Under the pieces are notes generated by a model that saw only the letters and a program-made list of their open reading frames with translations, searched no databases and was not told where the DNA came from. Made by a program: the position numbers and the translations under genes. 64,000 nt of DNA from Chloracidobacterium sp. (GTDB lineage Bacteria > Acidobacteriota > Blastocatellia > Pyrinomonadales > Pyrinomonadaceae): the NCBI GenBank assembly GCA_016716365.1, contig JADJWM010000006.1, positions 124,001-188,000 of the forward strand, read 5' to 3'. Within the stretch, counting starts at the first letter, position 1. Each line of letters starts with the position of its first letter. Positions 1 through 8,881 of this stretch are shown piece by piece.

Positions 1-832
1 GCGCGGGCCCGTTCGGGCTGATCTGTTTCAGGATGGGGGCAAAGTTCTCTTCACTTTTGTCCAACTGTTCTTTGCCCCGGAATCGGGTTATCAGGATCAG
101 GTCAAAGCCGGCGTTCTTTTCCGACGAGGCCTCGACGAGTTCAAACGAATCGATCACCCCGCGTTTTTTGGCTTCTTCACGATACGCCTTCCAATTGTTC
201 TCGTAAAAATAGAGCACCTCGTCACGGCGGCCATTCTTGATCTTGACGAAATCGGCAACTACAAAAAGGTCATTTGCCGAAGGCGTCGGGGCGAGAAGTT
301 TATCCAAATGGGCCCTCAACTCGGCAGGCTTTACCACGCCTTGATGCGAAAAGACCGTCTTGCCGTCCGGGCCGTAGAGGATCGTCAGCGGGAGCGCTCC
401 CGACCAGTCTTTTGAGACCAGAGCGATCGCCGTCGTCTCGTCCGGGGTGACCAGGAGGTACGTCGGCATCGGGGCCTTCATTTCCGCAAGAAATTTCGGC
501 ACGCCCGTGGTCAGCTCTTCCTCAAAGTCCAGGGTTACGGTGATGAAATCGATCTTGCCCTTGTAATCGGCGTCGATCTTCACCAGGTCGGGAAATTCCT
601 CGCGGCACGGGCCGCACCATGTCGCCCAAAAATTGATCAACAGCGGCTTCCCTTTCGGTTTTAGCAGTTCGGGGAACTGCTTCTCGTCGATCTTGGTCAC
701 CTGCGACTTGGCCGCGGCCGTGCCGTTGGTTTGGGCTACAACGCTTCCCGCCAGGATAAAGACGGCGGCCAAGGTCATCAAAAGCCACCCGGATAGGATG
801 GCTTTTGAAAATTTGAATGTTGGAAAATTCAT
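1..832 (-). CDS. TlpA-like thioredoxin-fold protein, 3' end outside window
   Basis: Exported or membrane-anchored thiol-disulfide oxidoreductase of the TlpA/ResA type, acting outside the cytoplasm. The reading frame starts at ATG 832 and stays open to the left edge, so the C-terminus is missing. Residues 1-35 form a basic start plus hydrophobic segment (signal peptide or anchor ending near VVAQ). The redox motif WCGPC places the two cysteines at about residues 73 and 76, preceded by INFWAT as in TlpA proteins. After the thioredoxin domain the frame continues for about 100 residues rich in charged amino acids, longer than a minimal TlpA. The start overlaps the stop of the upstream thioredoxin-fold gene in an ATGA, so the two are very probably co-transcribed and translationally coupled. 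Family assignment is firm; the substrate is unknown. Confidence 0.88.
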   Translation of the reverse strand, partial: MNFPTFKFSKAILSGWLLMTLAAVFILAGSVVAQTNGTAAAKSQVTKIDEKQFPELLKPKGKPLLINFWATWCGPCREEFPDLVKIDADYKGKIDFITVTLDFEEELTTGVPKFLAEMKAPMPTYLLVTPDETTAIALVSKDWSGALPLTILYGPDGKTVFSHQGVVKPAELRAHLDKLLAPTPSANDLFVVADFVKIKNGRRDEVLYFYENNWKAYREEAKKRGVIDSFELVEASSEKNAGFDLILITRFRGKEQLDKSEENFAPILKQISPNGPA

Positions 833-1446
833 TTTGTTGCCTTACCGCCGCCCGCACGCTTGATCGTGCAGCCGAATGCTGCGGTCTTCGTCTTCTCGAT
901 CTCCTTACCGGCAAGTTCAGAGTCGAACGCCGTCTTCAGGAATCGTTCCTGGATGTTCTTTCCGGACCGGTCGTTGTCGATCGCTCCGTGGTATTTCAGG
1001 ACGTTGTTCTTGTCGAAATAGTAGGCCTCCGGCGTCACGGTCGCGCCGAACTTATCGGCAAGCACGTTGCCCTCGTCGATCAGCATCGGGAACTTAAAGT
1101 TCTCTGCCGCATCCGAGGTCACCCATTCGAGCGATTCCGCGTCGCGGTTGTTGGCATTGACGCCGATAAAGGCGATGCCCTTTGCCTTGTATTCGGCGGC
1201 GATCTCGTCGATCCGCTGAATATAGGCCTTAACGACCGGGCACTGGGCCGAGAGAAAGATGATCACGGCACCGTTCTTACCCTTAAGGTCGTTGAATGAA
1301 TGGGTCTTTCCGTCCGTACCCATCATTGTAAAATTCTCGAGCTTCGAGCCGATCTCGAGCCCGCCTTTCGCACTAGTAACAGGCGGCGTCAGGACGAACG
1401 CAAGCATCGCAAAGATCGTAAAGAAAGCAGTTCCGATAAGCTTCAT
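829..1446 (-). CDS. Exported redoxin (thioredoxin-like, AhpC/TSA superfamily)
   Basis: 205-aa protein with an N-terminal signal peptide (residues 1-26, ending TSAKG) and a peroxiredoxin/thioredoxin-like fold. The segment VIIFLSAQCPVVKAY holds the single active-site-type cysteine (C69) followed by CPV rather than CxxC, and a conserved-looking TPEAYYFD strand holds the cis-Pro region. A second cysteine, C193, lies in the C-terminal AFGCTIK motif. This CPVxxxY plus GCxIK layout is typical of redoxin-domain proteins of Acidobacteria and Planctomycetes whose substrate is not known. A ribosome-binding site (GAGGAG) lies 8 bases before ATG 1446. It is first gene of a two-gene operon with the TlpA-like gene and is divergent from the kinase gene at 1660. 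Confidence 0.9.
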   Translation of the reverse strand: MKLIGTAFFTIFAMLAFVLTPPVTSAKGGLEIGSKLENFTMMGTDGKTHSFNDLKGKNGAVIIFLSAQCPVVKAYIQRIDEIAAEYKAKGIAFIGVNANNRDAESLEWVTSDAAENFKFPMLIDEGNVLADKFGATVTPEAYYFDKNNVLKYHGAIDNDRSGKNIQERFLKTAFDSELAGKEIEKTKTAAFGCTIKRAGGGKATK

Positions 1447-1638
1447 GGTTCCAACTCCTCGCTTTGGTTTAGGTTTACTGGTTGTTAAGACTAAAGGATA
1501 TCAGCCAAGTTCGTCTAGGACAACTAAATTCGGCCCTCTGTCACAGACTTCGTCGAACGAACCTGTTTGGATGCTTTGGCCGCGGGGCGGGTTGCCGCCG
1601 GGTGCTTGTTTCTTCTGCCGGCCGATGGGCCTTGAAAT

Positions 1639-1646
1639 GCTATAAT
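1639..1646 (+). promoter_or_regulatory. Extended -10 promoter of the kinase gene
   Basis: The sequence TGCTATAAT (1638-1646) is an exact extended -10 element (TGnTATAAT). No good -35 is seen 17 bases upstream, which an extended -10 does not strictly need. Initiation would fall near 1653, only about 7 bases before the GTG start at 1660, so the mRNA would have almost no leader. Seen in sequence; promoter activity is inferred. Confidence 0.45.
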
Positions 1647-1659
1647 CCGGGTCTGTAAC

Positions 1660-4600
1660 GTGCCAAATATCGGCGAGATCATCGATAAGTACAAGATCCT
1701 TTCGGTCCTCGGTGCCGGCGGGATGGGCCAGGTTTTTCTCGCCGAAGATACGCTTCTAGGCCGAAAAGCGGCACTGAAGTTCCTTTCGGCCGGATCTGCC
1801 GGCGATCCCGAACTGCGCGACCGTTTCATCCGCGAGGCCCGCGCCGCTTCTTCGCTCAGCCATCCGAATATCTGCACTATCTACGAGATCCGCGACCACC
1901 CGGACGAGCCCTACATAGCGATGGAGTTCGCCGAGGGCGAAACGCTGGCCGCCCTTATCCGCTCGCGACGCCGCAGCAGTTGGCAGGCGGTCGATGTTGC
2001 TATTCAGGTTGCCGAAGCACTGTCCGAAGCCCATCGGATCGGCATCGTCCATCGCGATATCAAGCCCGCAAATATCATTGTCGATGCCCGCGGCCGCGTG
2101 AAAGTGCTCGATTTTGGCCTCGCGAAACGAATGTCCGGCCTTGCCGGCGATGCTGGATCGCAATTCGAGACCAGTCCGGGCGTTGTGCTCGGCACCGCCT
2201 CCTATATGTCGCCGGAACAAGCCCGCGGCCTTCCGGTCGATCACAGGTCCGACATCTGGAGCCTCGGTGTTTGCCTTTTCGAAATGCTAACGGGCACGTC
2301 CCCGTTCGCCGGCGAAACAGCGGCGGACACGTTCGCGGCGGTCCTCCGGGGCGAACCGCTGCCGCCCTCGGCTCTGATCGACGGCGTCCCGGACGACCTC
2401 GGTGATCTCGTCCTCGAATGCATCAGGAAACCGCCCGATGAGCGGGTCCGGTCCGCCGATGACCTTGTCCGGCGGCTGCGTCTGATCGCCAACCGGATCT
2501 CGTCCGGTTCGGATGCCGCATTTGCGGCCCATGCCGATGCCCGGCACGATGAGCCGACCGAGGTTTTCGACGCAGCGGCCGACACGGTCATTAGTTCGGG
2601 AGCTTCGTTAAGTCCTGAGACGCCGACCAACCTCACCTCGTTTCAAAGCCGGATGGTGGGCCGCGAGGCCGAGATCGGTGCCGTTACCGGAATGCTGCGT
2701 GACCCCGCGGTCCGGCTTATCACCCTGACCGGCATCGGGGGCACGGGCAAGACGACGCTTGCACGGGCGGCCGCCCGTGAACTCCTCGGCGAATTCCCGG
2801 ACGGGGTCTATTTCGTCGAGATGGCCGACGTCGTGAATCCTGACCTCGTCCTTCCGTCGATCGCACAGCCGCTCGGGATAAAGGACGACGGCGGTTCTGC
2901 GCAAGCTGATGTGTTAAAGGCGTTTCTCGCCGGCAAGCGCATCCTCATCATCATCGACAATTTCGAACAAGTGATCGACGCAGCCCCGAGGATCGCCGAG
3001 CTTCTTGCATCGGCACCGGGGTTAAAATTGATGGTCACCAGCCGCGAGGTCCTTCGACTTTCAGCAGAGACCGAATTTCAGGTTCCTGCTCTGGGACTGC
3101 CTGAGAACGCGGACGTTCCGGCGGAGGATCTTTTCAGGGCCGAAGCCGTTGTCCTTTTCGCCGAGCGGGCAATGTCCGCCAGGCCCGCTTTCGCCCTTTC
3201 GGACGACAATATTTCCGAAGTCGCGGCCATCTGCCGCCGTCTCGACGGTTTGCCGCTCGCCATCGAGCTCGCCGCCGCCCGCGCCAAGGTTCTCTCGCCC
3301 GCGGCCATCCTCGAAAAACTTGAGCTGGGGCTCGACCTGCTTACCGGCGGTGCACGCGATCTGCCCGAAAGGCAGCGGACGATGCGGGGTGCGGTCCGTT
3401 GGAGCTATGGGCTTTTATCCGACGACGAGAAGGCCGTGTTTCGCGATCTCGCCGTATTTTCTGGGGGTTTCCGGATGGTTGCTGCCGAGGCGGTGTGCCA
3501 AACCAAAAAGGTCGGCGGCACCGAGATGGCCGACCTGATCGCGTCGCTGATCGACAAAAGCCTCCTTGTTCGCCGGGAAGTTCGCGGCGGCGAGCCTCGA
3601 TTCCGTATGCTCGAGGTTGTCCGCGACCTGGCGCTCGAAATGCTTCAGGCCGTCGGCGAAGAATCCGCCGCAAGACGCCGCCACGCGGAATATTTCGTCG
3701 CGCTGGGCGAACAGGCCGAGCCTCACTTTCAAACGGCCGATTCCGGCGTTTGGCTTGCTCAGCTTGAAGAGGACCACGATAACATCAGGGCCGCGATGCG
3801 TTGGAGCCTTGAGAATGACCACCCGCTGGCCGTCAGGCTTGCCGTCTCGGTCCGAAATTTTTGGTTGGTCCACAGCCACCTTCGCGAGGGCTTTGAGTGG
3901 CTTCAGGCAGCGGCGTCTCTCGAGACCGAGCCGGATCAGGCCCTCCAATTCAAGCTCCTGAATGGCCTCGGGCTTGCGGCCCGGTTCCTGGGCGACCTGG
4001 CCACCGCCCGGAGTGCATATGAGCGAGGCCTTGCGGCCGGTACTGCCGCCCGCAATTTGCAGGGGACCGCTCTATCGAACCGCGGGTTAGGGCTTGTGGC
4101 GATGCAGCAGGGCGATCTTGCTGCGGCCGGAAGGTATTTTGACGCCGGGCTGGCAATAAGCCGGCAGATCGAGGACAAATACGGCATTGCGATGTCGCTG
4201 GCGTTCATCGGCGACCTGGCTCGTACCGAGGGGCGGTTTGCCGACTCGATAGGCCCGTTCACCGAGGCGGTCGGCCTTTTCCGCGAGTTGGAGAACGAGA
4301 CCGCAACCAGCGACGTTCTTAATAATCTCGGGGCCGCACTTGTGTGCGTCGGCGAACCCCGGACCGCCGCCCCCTATTTCCGCGAGGCCCTCGAAACCGC
4401 ACACAGCCTCTCGAACCGGATCACGACCTCGTGCTCGCTCGACGGTTTTGCGGCGATCGCCGTACTCGACGGTGACCTCGAGAAAGCCGCCACCCTATTC
4501 GGTGCCGCCGACCAGATCCGCAGCGAGATCGGCTATGAGATCGAACCCGCCGAAGCGGGCTTCCGCGACCGTTTCACCTCACTCCTTCGCGGGGAAATGC

Positions 4601-4719
4601 CGGCGGAGGAGATTGAGGCCGCCTGGGAAAAAGGAAGGAAATTGCAGCTTGAAGAGGCGATCGTCGCGGCCCTCGCCGTGTCCGAGAACGCCCGGGTAGC
4701 TGAGGCAAATCAGCCGTAA
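1660..4719 (+). CDS. Ser/Thr protein kinase fused to NB-ARC-type ATPase and TPR repeats
   Basis: 1019-aa cytoplasmic signalling protein starting at GTG. Residues 10-275 form a Hanks-type kinase: glycine loop GAGGMGQV, catalytic HRD at 131-133 followed by IKPAN, DFG at 151-153, and YMSPEQARG as activation-segment end. Residues about 325-620 form a STAND/AfsR-like ATPase: Walker A GIGGTGKTT at 358-366, Walker B-like IIIDNFEQV near 430, and the GLPLAIELAAARA motif near 530 that is characteristic of AfsR/LuxR-type NTPases. From about 660 to the end the protein is helical with TPR-like repeats. Unlike LuxR-type regulators I see no DNA-binding domain, so output is presumably phosphorylation gated by nucleotide and ligand binding. 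Kinase, ATPase and TPR fusions are known in Acidobacteria and Myxobacteria. No partner gene is adjacent. Confidence 0.92.
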   Translation: MPNIGEIIDKYKILSVLGAGGMGQVFLAEDTLLGRKAALKFLSAGSAGDPELRDRFIREARAASSLSHPNICTIYEIRDHPDEPYIAMEFAEGETLAALIRSRRRSSWQAVDVAIQVAEALSEAHRIGIVHRDIKPANIIVDARGRVKVLDFGLAKRMSGLAGDAGSQFETSPGVVLGTASYMSPEQARGLPVDHRSDIWSLGVCLFEMLTGTSPFAGETAADTFAAVLRGEPLPPSALIDGVPDDLGDLVLECIRKPPDERVRSADDLVRRLRLIANRISSGSDAAFAAHADARHDEPTEVFDAAADTVISSGASLSPETPTNLTSFQSRMVGREAEIGAVTGMLRDPAVRLITLTGIGGTGKTTLARAAARELLGEFPDGVYFVEMADVVNPDLVLPSIAQPLGIKDDGGSAQADVLKAFLAGKRILIIIDNFEQVIDAAPRIAELLASAPGLKLMVTSREVLRLSAETEFQVPALGLPENADVPAEDLFRAEAVVLFAERAMSARPAFALSDDNISEVAAICRRLDGLPLAIELAAARAKVLSPAAILEKLELGLDLLTGGARDLPERQRTMRGAVRWSYGLLSDDEKAVFRDLAVFSGGFRMVAAEAVCQTKKVGGTEMADLIASLIDKSLLVRREVRGGEPRFRMLEVVRDLALEMLQAVGEESAARRRHAEYFVALGEQAEPHFQTADSGVWLAQLEEDHDNIRAAMRWSLENDHPLAVRLAVSVRNFWLVHSHLREGFEWLQAAASLETEPDQALQFKLLNGLGLAARFLGDLATARSAYERGLAAGTAARNLQGTALSNRGLGLVAMQQGDLAAAGRYFDAGLAISRQIEDKYGIAMSLAFIGDLARTEGRFADSIGPFTEAVGLFRELENETATSDVLNNLGAALVCVGEPRTAAPYFREALETAHSLSNRITTSCSLDGFAAIAVLDGDLEKAATLFGAADQIRSEIGYEIEPAEAGFRDRFTSLLRGEMPAEEIEAAWEKGRKLQLEEAIVAALAVSENARVAEANQP

Positions 4720-4742
4720 CGCCCGGCCGTTCGACGAACCCT

Positions 4743-5990
4743 TTACCCGAACAGCCGCGGTACCTGCCGCCTCAACTGTCGGGGTAAAAGTATCTCCATC
4801 GCGTCATCGACCGTTACGATCCCGGCCAGGTCGCCTTCGTCGTCAATGACCGGCAGGGCCAGAAGATTGTATTCCGAAATGATCTGGGCGACCTCTTCTG
4901 CAGGGTCAGATGTATGCGCCGAGCGGAATTCGTTCCTCATCACCTCGCCGAGGGTTCGCCCCGGATCCGCAAGGATCAGGCTCCTCAGGCTTATCAGCCC
5001 GCATATTTTCCAAGAATCCTTCGCTTCCACCACGTAGAGGTAATAGATCATGTTCGGCGTTTCCGCCATTTCGCGGAGACTTGCGATCGCCGCACCCACC
5101 GTCATTTCTCTTGGGAAAACGACGAATTCCGTCGTCATCAGCCCGCCGGCCGTGTCGTTGGCGTAAGGCATGAGTTCGGCGACGTCGGCACGCTCTTCGT
5201 CCTCCATTAGATCGAACAATTCCTGGGCCTTTTCCTCGTCCATCTCGTCGAGAACGTCGACGGCATCGTCCGGCGACATTTCTTCGAGGATGTCCGCCGC
5301 CCTTTCTTCATCCAGTTCCTCCAGAATGCGCGCCTGTGCCTCGGTGGACATCTCTTCCAGCGTGTCTGCCGCGGTCTCGTCGTCGAGGCTCTCGACGACC
5401 TCGGTCCTGTGGATCGGTGAAAGGGTCTCGGCAAGCTGCGCGATCTCGACCGGATGAAGCCGCGAAAGCTTGTCCTTGGAGGACTTAAGCTGTACGGTCA
5501 CGGTCGCCGTATCGGTTGCAAGATACCCGACGTCGGCCCAATCCAGGACCTCGACGGGGGCGTCGGCCCCGTAAAATCCCTTCGGCATCAGCCTTCGCAA
5601 GAAGCCTTTAAGGCTGACGTCGGCTCCCGTGACCCGCCAGCTTCCGCCCGTGTCGATTATCTGCACGTCGTTAACGCGGACCACCCGCTTGCCGTCCACG
5701 TCGATCAGCTGGTTGTCCAGCACGTCTTTGCCGAGCAGCACCTCGCCCTCACGCCTCTCGAATGGTGCCAGGTCCAGTTTGGCCGAGCTCATCTTAGCTC
5801 CGTGAACGTTCAACTCCTCGATATCGCGCTCCGAGATAAAGAAATCCCTACGCCTCAGCCGTGCGACGATCCCGATCACGGGCGGGTATTCCTCGCTTCC
5901 GTAACGGACAAGCACGTCGCGGATCGAAGCGATCTTTTCGGCCCGAATGTCCACGATGGGCCGCCCGAGGATCTGGGACAAATAAAGCAT
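4743..5990 (-). CDS. Soluble MgtE-N/CBS-pair protein with PRC-barrel-like N-terminus
   Basis: 415-aa cytoplasmic protein. Residues 1-165 look like two PRC-barrel-type beta segments (MLYLSQILGRPIVDI and VLLGKDVLDNQLIDVDGKRVVRVNDV). Residues about 170-280 contain repeated helices of the ADxLEEMS type (TAADTLEEMS, AADILEEMS, AVDVLDEMD), which is the MgtE N-terminal superhelix that senses Mg2+ in MgtE channels. Residues 285-400 hold two CBS domains (MTVGAAIASLREM, GIVTVDDAMEILLP). No membrane segment follows, so this is the regulatory half of MgtE without the channel. It probably binds adenine nucleotides or Mg2+ and controls a partner; the partner is unknown. It is convergent with the kinase gene, 23 bases apart. 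Confidence 0.85.
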   Translation of the reverse strand: MLYLSQILGRPIVDIRAEKIASIRDVLVRYGSEEYPPVIGIVARLRRRDFFISERDIEELNVHGAKMSSAKLDLAPFERREGEVLLGKDVLDNQLIDVDGKRVVRVNDVQIIDTGGSWRVTGADVSLKGFLRRLMPKGFYGADAPVEVLDWADVGYLATDTATVTVQLKSSKDKLSRLHPVEIAQLAETLSPIHRTEVVESLDDETAADTLEEMSTEAQARILEELDEERAADILEEMSPDDAVDVLDEMDEEKAQELFDLMEDEERADVAELMPYANDTAGGLMTTEFVVFPREMTVGAAIASLREMAETPNMIYYLYVVEAKDSWKICGLISLRSLILADPGRTLGEVMRNEFRSAHTSDPAEEVAQIISEYNLLALPVIDDEGDLAGIVTVDDAMEILLPRQLRRQVPRLFG

Positions 5991-6257
5991 CGGGACAACG
6001 ATAACCTAAACCGCCGAAAATGTTGAGGCCGAACCCGGTCCCGCTGCCGCCCGATTACGGGCGTGAACTTCCTTTTTTCAAACTTATCGCGGCTTCCCGT
6101 GGGTTTTTTTGGAAGGGCCGCCTGATTGGCCTTTTCTATTACTTAGGTTCGAGGTCCGTCACTTACCGGGCGGGATTTCCGTCCTTTCTCTCCGTTTCGT
6201 CTTAAAGACATTGCAGAGCTTCGATCGGTTCACTGCAGTACCAGATCCCCTCATCAA

Positions 6258-7106
6258 ATGAAAAGATCACTACCGCTCTTTTTGGCTTTCGCGACCCTTT
6301 CACTCAGCATCTCGGCCCAGACCGGCCCACGCACGATGGACAATTTTGACCGCTCCCAGGGCGTCCAGGTCTTCCTGCCGCCGGCACCTCCCCAACCGGT
6401 CTCAAAGGGGCAGTCTTCGAAGAAGGGCAAAGCCGCCAATATCAAAAAGACCGGGAGCTCGCGTCCCGTAATGCCGGTCGATGAAGGCATGGCGACGCGG
6501 GAAATGAACCTGCGGGCCCGCCCGGTCCTTTCGATGGGAACCGGCACAAACCTCAAGGGCTTCACGACCGGTAATCAGCAGCACGATGAATACATCGTTG
6601 AATCGAGCAGCCGTTACGGCATCGATCCGCTTCTCATCTACGCCCAGATGCATCAGGAATCGTCGTTCAAAGTAAAGGCCACGTCTCACAAGGGCGCCAG
6701 CGGCCTGATGCAGCTTATGCCCGGAACTGCACGTCGGTTCGGTGTGACCAAGATCTACGACCCGAAACAGAACATCGATGCCGGCGTCAAGTATATGCGT
6801 TGGCTGCTCGACACATTTCGCGGCGACGTGGTCCTCGCACTTGCCGGTTACAACGCCGGCGAGGGTGCGGTGATGAAATACGGCTGGAACGTCCCGCCTT
6901 ACCGCGAGACGCGTGAATATGTCCGCAGGATCACGGACCGCTACAACTCGATCTCCGACCCGCGTTACCTGAGTTCCGCCCGAAGGGTAAATGACCAAAC
7001 TGCCGCACGGCTCGGCCAGAAAGAATCGCGGCCCCTGACCGTCATCGAACCGAACGCGATCGCCGTACGGCTCGACAACGGAAAGATGATCCTCGTGAAC
7101 CAGTGA
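6258..7106 (+). CDS. Lytic transglycosylase (SLT family), exported
   Basis: 282-aa periplasmic enzyme that cleaves the glycan strands of peptidoglycan to 1,6-anhydromuropeptides. Signal peptide at residues 1-21 (MKRSLPLFLAF...SAQT). Residues 22-105 are a low-complexity, proline- and lysine-rich linker. The catalytic SLT domain starts at about residue 110 (YIVESSSRYGIDPLLIYA); the catalytic glutamate is E134 in QMHQESSF, followed by GASGLMQLMPGTARRFGV and LALAGYNAGEGAV, the three signature motifs of family 1 transglycosylases. No LysM or membrane anchor is seen. A strong terminator follows at 7144-7169, so it is probably monocistronic. The gene is upstream of, and in the same direction as, rmlB. 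Confidence 0.93.
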   Translation: MKRSLPLFLAFATLSLSISAQTGPRTMDNFDRSQGVQVFLPPAPPQPVSKGQSSKKGKAANIKKTGSSRPVMPVDEGMATREMNLRARPVLSMGTGTNLKGFTTGNQQHDEYIVESSSRYGIDPLLIYAQMHQESSFKVKATSHKGASGLMQLMPGTARRFGVTKIYDPKQNIDAGVKYMRWLLDTFRGDVVLALAGYNAGEGAVMKYGWNVPPYRETREYVRRITDRYNSISDPRYLSSARRVNDQTAARLGQKESRPLTVIEPNAIAVRLDNGKMILVNQ

Positions 7107-7143
7107 TATTCCATCGGTCTTCTCCACTCGTCTGTATGACCTG

Positions 7144-7169
7144 CGGCCGGCTTGCCCGGCCGTTTTTTT
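7144..7169 (+). terminator. Rho-independent terminator after the lytic transglycosylase
   Basis: Perfect 7-bp stem CGGCCGG / CCGGCCG (7144-7150 and 7156-7162) with loop CTTGC, followed by seven T residues at 7163-7169. It lies 38 bases after the stop codon of the transglycosylase gene. Confidence 0.92.
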
Positions 7170-7251
7170 GTGCCGGATGTGGGATTGCGTTATCATTTCC
7201 CGCAGCGGGCGCTGTTTGATTGCTCTGGCGAAGGAGGCGGCCGCAACCGAT

Positions 7252-7830
7252 ATGTTCTGTATTAAATGCGGTGCTGAAAATCCCGAAGACGCAGCCTTCT
7301 GCAAGAAATGCGGTGCGCCGACCGTTGATGAGGTCGAAACGCGCGTCGCCCCTCGTCAAAGCGGCCTGCCGGAAGAAAAGGGAAAGGGCCGCATATTTTC
7401 GATCACGCCCACGCTCAAGTTCGTGAAGGTTGGCTACGGAGCGACGGTCGTCGGTTCGTTCCTTCTTGTCGCGTTCCTCAGCGTCATACTACCTTCGGTT
7501 TCCTGGTTCATCGTGGTCGGCCTTGGCCTGCTGCTGCTTCTCGTCCCGGCCTTTTATCACATAAAACAAAAATTGGTCCGCTATACCCTGACGGAAACTA
7601 CGATCGAGATCGACCGGGGGTTGATCTCCAGAACGACACAGAATATTCCGCTGCGGCGGATACAGGACGTAACGGTTTCGTCCACATTCTTTCAAAGGCT
7701 TCTTGGTTTCGGCGACATCGTGATCGAGAACGCGAGCGAGAATGCCGGACGGGTAGTTCTCGACAATATCGACCGCCCACGAAAATATGCCGACCTCCTG
7801 CTCGATCAGATCAGGCACCTCGATGATTGA
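7252..7830 (+). CDS. Zinc-ribbon and PH-domain (YdbS-like) membrane protein
   Basis: 192-aa protein if started at ATG 7252, which begins directly with the zinc ribbon FCIKCGAENPEDAAFCKKCG (two CxxC pairs, residues 2-21). An AAGGAGG at 7231-7237 supports this start although the 14-base spacing is long; in-frame ATG 7168 would overlap the terminator and is less likely. A linker leads to two adjacent hydrophobic segments (about residues 65-103), then a bacterial PH domain of the bPH2/YdbS type (YTLTETTIEIDRGLISRTTQNIPLRRIQDVTV), where PLRRIQDV is the family signature. The end carries LGFGDIVIENASE as in other such proteins. The function of the family is poorly defined; membrane-protein quality or stress roles are suggested for relatives. 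It is followed 31 bases later by rmlB. Confidence 0.85.
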   Translation: MFCIKCGAENPEDAAFCKKCGAPTVDEVETRVAPRQSGLPEEKGKGRIFSITPTLKFVKVGYGATVVGSFLLVAFLSVILPSVSWFIVVGLGLLLLLVPAFYHIKQKLVRYTLTETTIEIDRGLISRTTQNIPLRRIQDVTVSSTFFQRLLGFGDIVIENASENAGRVVLDNIDRPRKYADLLLDQIRHLDD

Positions 7831-7861
7831 ACCGCCTCTAAAGAGGAGCCTCGATCTCTGT

Positions 7862-8881
7862 ATGAATATTTTCGTGACCGGGGCGGCCGGTTTTATCGGT
7901 TCGGCGTTTGTCCGGCACGCATTGGCGGCCGACGCCGGCTGTTCGGTCGTCAGCTTTGATCTGCTCACCTACGCCGGGAACATCGAGAACCTTGCCGGCC
8001 TCGATCCGCGGCGGCACTTCTTCATCAAGGGCGATATTTGCGACCGTACGGCGGTGAACGAAGCCCTGCCCGACGATTGCGACGCCGTTTTTAACTTTGC
8101 CGCCGAATCCCACGTCGACCGGAGCATCCTCTCGGCAGACGACTTTGTCCGCACGAACGTGCTCGGTACCCAGGTGCTTCTCGACGCGGCCCGCGAAAAA
8201 AAGGTCCGCCGGTTCGTCCAGATCTCGACCGATGAGGTGATGGGCAGCCTGCCCGAGAACAGCGGCGAATCCTTCACCGAAGCATCGTCGCTCCGGCCCA
8301 ACTCGCCATACGCCGCGTCAAAGGCGGCCGCTGAACTCTTCGTCCGGGCCGCCCGCCAAACTCACGGGATCGACACTGTCGTTACCCGCTGCGGCAATAA
8401 TTACGGGCCCCGGCAGTTCCCCGAAAAACTTGTCCCGCTGATGATCGCGAACGCGTTGAACGATCAACCGCTCCCCGTCTACGGCGACGGCCTGAACGTC
8501 CGCGACTGGATCTACGTTGACGATCATTGCAGCGGCGTTTGGGCCGCCTTTGAAAAGGGCCGGAACGGGGCCGTCTACAATTTTGGGTCACGATGTGAAA
8601 TGACGAATCTCGAGGTCGTCCGGTCGATCCTTGATCTGCTCGGAAAGCCGTATTCTCTGATCAAATTCGTCGATGACCGCCCCGGCCACGATCGCCGGTA
8701 TGCGATCGACCCTTCGCTTGTCGAGCGGGAACTTGGGTGGAAAGCTTCGGTATCCTGGGATGACGGCCTGAAAAAGACCGTTCAATGGTACGACGAGAAT
8801 AAACCGTGGATCGACGGTGTGCGGACCGGGGAATATCGCAGTTTCTACAAAGCCGTTTACGGAATGGACCTGGCCAAATGA
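7862..8881 (+). CDS. rmlB: dTDP-glucose 4,6-dehydratase
   Basis: 339-aa short-chain dehydrogenase-fold enzyme that converts dTDP-glucose to dTDP-4-keto-6-deoxyglucose, second step of dTDP-L-rhamnose synthesis, using bound NAD+. Start chosen at ATG 7862, which opens directly with the Rossmann motif NIFVTGAAGFIGSAF. Family motifs: NFAAESHVDRSI (residues about 79-90), STDEVMGSL with the catalytic Asp-Glu pair, SPYAASKAAAELF containing the YxxxK catalytic dyad, and RCGNNYGPRQFPEKLVPLMI. Length is normal for RmlB. A GAGGAG lies 13 bases upstream of the start. The last bases overlap the next gene, rmlD, as ATGA, so the two enzymes are translationally coupled. rmlA and rmlC are not in the window. 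Confidence 0.93.
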   Translation: MNIFVTGAAGFIGSAFVRHALAADAGCSVVSFDLLTYAGNIENLAGLDPRRHFFIKGDICDRTAVNEALPDDCDAVFNFAAESHVDRSILSADDFVRTNVLGTQVLLDAAREKKVRRFVQISTDEVMGSLPENSGESFTEASSLRPNSPYAASKAAAELFVRAARQTHGIDTVVTRCGNNYGPRQFPEKLVPLMIANALNDQPLPVYGDGLNVRDWIYVDDHCSGVWAAFEKGRNGAVYNFGSRCEMTNLEVVRSILDLLGKPYSLIKFVDDRPGHDRRYAIDPSLVERELGWKASVSWDDGLKKTVQWYDENKPWIDGVRTGEYRSFYKAVYGMDLAK

